Of a DNA stretch of 35,700 nucleotides, positions 28,951-35,700 are shown piece by piece; the stretch's first letter is position 1; each line of letters begins with the position of its first letter. The notes beneath the pieces were generated by a model. That model was not told the origin of the DNA and ran no database searches. It was given only the letters and a program-made list of their open reading frames with translations. Both the position numbers and the translations under genes were made by a program. This DNA is from Glandiceps talaboti (lineage: Eukaryota > Hemichordata > Enteropneusta > Spengelidae): the NCBI RefSeq assembly GCF_964340395.1, contig NC_135552.1, forward strand, positions 9,967,494 through 10,003,193, read 5' to 3'.

Positions 28951-29013
28951 GACTTACTTACTTACTTACTTGCTTGTTTGTTTGTTTGTTTGTTTGTTTG
29001 TTTGTTTGTTTGT
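28951..29013. repeat. (CTTA)n(TTTG)n microsatellite
   Basis: Four to five CTTA units passing into TTTG units. It marks the left edge of DNA specific to the copy 5 unit. Confidence 0.85.
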
Positions 29014-29512
29014 GTTTTGTTTGTTTGTATTTATTTGTAAACAAAACTAACTGAGCTTAAGTTCCCTGTGGTTCAGGTAGTTAGGTTTTCAGCATGGTAT
29101 CTGTGTTATTGCTTTCTTCCCATCAGATGTACAGGCATTACAGATCGGAAGAATAGTTTTATATTGTCTTCTTAGTTGATGTCAGTTTTGGCATCCACTT
29201 TGTCTCGCAATTTTATCAGATATTTTTCTAGAATACGTAAAAAAAAGGTTTAGGGTCGGCGTGAAAAACTAGGTGGGGTCAGGTAACCGGAACCAAACAT
29301 TTTTTAGGCCTAATATAAACCAAGAGAATTGTTGTTCTCACAGCATTTGCAAAACAAGCTGTCTAAAAGATATATTTGAAATCTCGCGTGGCTGAAATTT
29401 GTATCATGTGTTACTGTCGATATGTTATTGGTGCGCAATGGAAATTGTTGACATCCAGTTGAATAACACATTGTATTTGCATGCCGGGTATACTGGTCGA
29501 TTAGTTCGAATG

Positions 29513-32512
<3,000 letters not shown>

Positions 32513-32683
32513 TCTGGGGGAGGGGGGGGGGAGAGACACAAAAGAAATACACTTTTATGATATTGCATTGAAATATACTGGAAGCATGGACCACATGACA
32601 ATGACAATGATCACCATTGGCATAGTGATATTGGATAGTGATATTGGATTTAATCAGCTGTGGGGGCGCTCTTTGTGGCGATA

Positions 32684-32703
32684 CTGAGTTGTCGCCAGAG
32701 ACT
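32684..32703 (-). other. Possible remnant or shortened first exon of caveolin copy 5
   Basis: The minus strand reads CATCAGTCTCTGG...ACAACTCAG, matching the start (CATCAGTACTGG) and end (CCAACTCAG) of the copies 1-4 exon, with the middle, including the uORF ATG, missing. The base pair after CAG is TA, so no canonical donor follows; GT occurs one base earlier within CAGTATCG. Speculative. Confidence 0.3.
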
Positions 32704-32770
32704 GATGCCCTTCATGTGACCTGACGTCAGGTGACCCGGGCTGTACCTGCCCCACTCTAAGATCTGGGTT
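32699..32770 (-). promoter_or_regulatory. Putative TATA-less promoter of caveolin copy 5
   Basis: The block ACTCTAAGATCTGGGTT (32754-32770) matches copies 1-4 with one change. Downstream there is a CRE-type palindrome TGACGTCA (32722-32729) where copies 1-4 have the CAGCTG palindrome, no TATA box, and a TCAGT initiator at 32703. Block-to-start spacing is 67 bp instead of 89. Confidence 0.45.
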
Positions 32771-34114
32771 TATACTATACTATACTCTGTATTTATGAAA
32801 CCAATTTATAAATAGCCTTCTAATCACTCCTTCTATAAATACAATATGATTTATGAATCAACCAGTTCATTACAATGCATGAAGTCGATTATAAATATCG
32901 TCGGACAACACCGGAAGTTTTTGCGGCAACGGCAAAACACCCCCCCCCCCCCCCCCGGATCACCAAGTCATCTTGTGGCAACGGTGTCGGTGGAACATAC
33001 CCCCTCCCATCCAACATCGTTGTTAAACCGCCAGACTTCGTTGCTTTAACGGCAGATCACCCCTTACGCGCACCCCCCCCCCCCCATACACATTCACTAC
33101 GATACATCGTCAAAAGACCACCACATCTCTTGCAAAAACACATGCTCCCGAGTCACTACCATTTTGTTGGGAAGAGGAATATCTGGTATGCGATAGAAAA
33201 AGTGTTGACCATATAAATCAATAGTTTTGTACTTTGGTGCGATTTCGTTATACCCTGTGTTAGCACGTTCAAGACAAACATTTGAAATGTTTATTCCTTT
33301 GTTTTTGTATCGCGGTAAAGGTTTTCACGACAGTTCGTTGATCAGGAATACTCCTACTCCCCAAAGGTTCTACACAAGGTAACAAAAATAGAAATTACAC
33401 ATTATTCTAGAAAACATATGTATGGTATAATACACACCTTGTCTGGACCAGTTGCTTGTGAGTTTACAGTGACGTTTCAAAATGGCGGCGTATCAAGTGA
33501 CCTGTGACCATTTATCCTAAAAGCGAATGACAGAAAACGAATTTGGAATGACACCGTTTTCTACATTTAGTAAGTTGAATGACACTCTCTACACTATTAT
33601 TAAACAAGCGACCTATCGGTCAGAATAGCTCCGCTGGTTTTTTTTTAATTTTATTTTTTATTTTGGTGACACGTAGAAGTGGTTCAGTTCTTCAGCTCTT
33701 CACTATGCAGTTTTGTTTTAGCGATGCAATAAAGTGGTTAGTGGTTCATATGATGTCTCACTGTAAAACACATTTTACACAGAAGTTGGTAATGTATTGT
33801 ACTTTTATACCATAGTCACCATTTTATAACAAAAATCTACTGTTATGAAAAATTGCACAAAATCTCAGAAAAAAATGACTGGGAAATGCACACAAGAAAA
33901 AGAAAAAAAAAGATGATTTTGAGGTTGGCTATAAATAATTCCATTGTCTTACAGCTTTAACCCTGGGAAATTTTAATGATGAATGAAATAAACTAGGGAT
34001 CTAAAATAATTTTGAGGCGATTTGAATTTCAATTTTCTAACAAATTTACGAAGTCAACAACATTCAACTTGTACAAGTTGAGTAGATATATATAGGGAAG
34101 AAATGTATTAATCG
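32771..34114. other. Right edge of the array and unique flank without a recognised gene
   Basis: The C-rich degenerate block of the array recurs once more at about 32890-33150, after which similarity to the units ends. Beyond it I see only AT-rich unique sequence. AAAATGGCGGCGTATCAAG at about 33479-33497 has a good start-codon context but closes after 12 codons, so it could at most be a short first coding exon. Nothing else is supported. Confidence 0.5.
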
Positions 34115-34653
34115 CCATCTTAGTTTCCGGACGGCGACAATCCACGCCAAGTACCAGAAAGAGAGTCATTCTGGCAGCCATACGTTACAGTGGTAACACT
34201 CGTTCATGTTCTATTACCTTTCATAAAGAAAACACAACGAAATGGTTGAAGTGATCTTTTTTTTTAAATTTCTTTTCATCACAACAAAATCTGCGTGATC
34301 AAAAGTGTTGTAAACTAAACCAGAAAGAATTATCGGACTGGCTAAACTTCCCGATGAACTGGAGTAAGGTCCAAGTCCAAGTAAGCCTCGATAGTACGTG
34401 AGAAAATCGTCTCAAACTAGCGATACAACTTTCAAAATATAACTTGACATGTCTTCATTTGTTAGATTTATACAATTCAAGACGCGTTTTCACTCGAAAA
34501 CAACAATTCTGTGAATAATGACACTCTGAACGCAGCGATTTCTCGGACGATGTTACCACTGTAACGTATGGCTGACAACGACTTGCTTCCGGGTTAGTCC
34601 CTCGTGCATCCGGGTACCTGGGGTTGTCGCCGTACGGAAACTAAGAAAGATGG
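34115..34653. mobile_element. About 540-bp element with long imperfect terminal inverted repeats
   Basis: The left end CCATCTTAGTTTCCGGACGG (34116-34135) pairs with the right end, and deeper in GCCATACGTTACAGTGGTAACA (34178-34198) pairs with TGTTACCACTGTAACGTATGGC (34551-34572). The arms are about 85-100 bp with indels between the paired blocks; the interior of about 350 bp has no open frame of note. It looks like a non-autonomous DNA transposon; the superfamily is undetermined because no clear target duplication is seen. Confidence 0.6.
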
Positions 34654-35700
34654 AATTTACAGTGTTTCTTGTGACCGGCGCGGCGCCTGTCAGCAGACTC
34701 GGCCATTTTTTTCATCATTCCATTGTATTTAAACCTTGTACTTGACATTTCGCAATATTTATAATTCTCAACTAGCTGCAATAATTGTAGCGTCTTGTTG
34801 CGGTTTTGTGGTTTTTTTCGTCTGTTTTGGTGACTTTTTAAGTTTTTGTGTTTAACCCGCACGTGCGGGTTAACACAAAAACTTAAAAAGTCACCAAAAC
34901 AGACGAAAAAAACCACAAAACCGCAACAAGACGCTACAATTATTGCAGCTAAATTCTCAACAAAATACCTCAACATGCCTCACTTCGCTCGTACTCAAAG
35001 CAGCCCCTCGGCCCTCGCGGTATTATCACTGATGACATGACGAGAGAACCTTTTCGGATTTACATGTAAAACGGGGAAAGATACGCAAAACATAATGCAA
35101 AGTCTGAAGCCAAATTAAAGTTGTGATTATTTTAATTATTTTTACTTGCCAAATATTTGCATTTTGGAAATGGCAAGACAAGTTCATGTCGTCTAACTTT
35201 ACATGTGAACTGTCGGCCAATAAACAAAATTTGGTTGATTCACAGTCCGCAGTTAGACTGCTCTTGCATAACTTCAACCGCATGCCTTCCTTACGCAAGT
35301 TGTCTTAATTCTGGTTCACTGTCACTCCAAATTGCACGACAATATAGAATTAATCACAAGTTACATGTTATAAAACATCACATTTTTATAGTGGGTCTGA
35401 AGTGAGATTTTAGTGAGTACCAAGAACGTCTTGTGTTGTTGCTTGCTGTGGAAAATCGCCCGGTCACATGAGGTCAGCTTCAGCTTCTGGTCGAATCAGG
35501 ATAGAGTATGCAAATAAGGACGTTGCGGACTGGCTGATTATGTAGAAGGGTGCAGAATTTGGATTTGAAGTTTACAACCCTGTTTCGAATAAACGCATGT
35601 CACTTCATGCATTTGGGCGCCCAATGCGTAGAATTATGACTATAGCACATATTACATTGCTTGTTTGACGTCAATAGTGTCTTTTGAAAAGTGGCAGTTT
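34654..35700. other. Right-end sequence without a recognised gene
   Basis: Contains the palindrome at 34774-34950. Short open frames (35026-35298 minus, 35157-35405 plus) overlap one another on opposite strands and show no family motif. ATGCAAAT (octamer-like) occurs at about 35508-35515. No gene is called. Confidence 0.5.
34774..34950. repeat. Near-perfect 177-bp palindrome bracketed by a 10-bp direct repeat
   Basis: Arms 34774-34862 and 34863-34950 are reverse complements with a single 1-nt length difference near the centre (GTGTTTAACCC against GTGTTAACCC); the centre is CACGTG, so there is no loop. AATTCTCAAC occurs on both sides (34763-34772 and 34952-34961), consistent with a target duplication of a fold-back insertion. 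Long open frames across it are products of its symmetry. Confidence 0.9.

Larger units (their letters stand above)
25620..29512. other. Intergenic DNA between caveolin copies 4 and 5
   Basis: No gene recognised. It follows unit 3 closely to about 28080: CATA run 26259-26309, CCAAA run 26514-26545, TG run 27173-27200, G-quadruplex 27398-27420. After that it diverges, with the C-rich block (about 28130-28320) clearly altered. A (CTTA)n(TTTG)n run (28951-29013) opens about 440 bp with no counterpart in other units. Copy 5's stop codon follows at 29513. Confidence 0.6.

Noticed and set aside
33479-33518. Start of a new gene at AAAATGGCGGCG
   Set aside because: The frame stops after 12 codons. 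A donor within it (CAAGTGACC) is weak and no downstream exon is identified.
34641-34976. 111-codon minus-strand frame over the palindrome
   Set aside because: Open frames through both arms follow from the symmetry and low stop density of the palindrome. No protein motif is seen.

Overview
This is a window of animal nuclear DNA with spliced genes, GT-AG introns, low overall GC, no operons and very many microsatellites. The style fits a marine invertebrate such as a lancelet, hemichordate or lophotrochozoan, but I cannot fix the species from sequence alone.

Layout. The left edge (2-961, plus strand) holds the last part of an acyltransferase-like gene of the condensation-domain / alcohol acetyltransferase superfamily. 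The rest of the left 33 kb is a tandem array of five caveolin-family genes, all on the minus strand, with coding spans at 3065-4309, 8819-10110, 15690-17037, 22420-24033 and 29513-32512. Each has three coding exons. Exon 2 carries the start codon, exon 3 the caveolin signature (GYKDVFSEP or GYDDVFNEP, compare FEDVIAEP of vertebrate caveolins), and exon 4 the membrane hairpin and the CDPFFESIG motif. Copies 1-4 also have a 68-nt non-coding first exon with a TATA box and a perfect or near-perfect donor site. The repeated unit is about 6.4-7.2 kb and carries promoter, introns and intergenic DNA with it. Copies 3 and 4 are closest, copy 2 is a mosaic, copy 1 is somewhat diverged and copy 5, at the 5' end of the array, is the most diverged.

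Features that recur at the same position in the array: a (CT)n microsatellite of 92-129 nt that forms the polypyrimidine tract of the exon 4 acceptor in all five genes; a 16-codon upstream ORF in copies 1-4 that overlaps the caveolin start codon; a promoter block ACTCTAAGATCYGGGTT; and compound TG/TATG microsatellites in intron 2 of copies 1-4. Copy 5 has instead a 44-bp minisatellite of 18.6 units in its intron 2.

The right end (about 33.15-35.7 kb) lies outside the array. I recognise no gene there. It holds a roughly 540-bp element with long terminal inverted repeats (34115-34653) and a nearly perfect 177-bp palindrome (34774-34950) bracketed by a 10-bp direct repeat. Several small hairpin elements are present in some array units and absent from others, so the paralogous units serve as internal empty-site controls.

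All family assignments come from reading motifs by eye. No database search was run.
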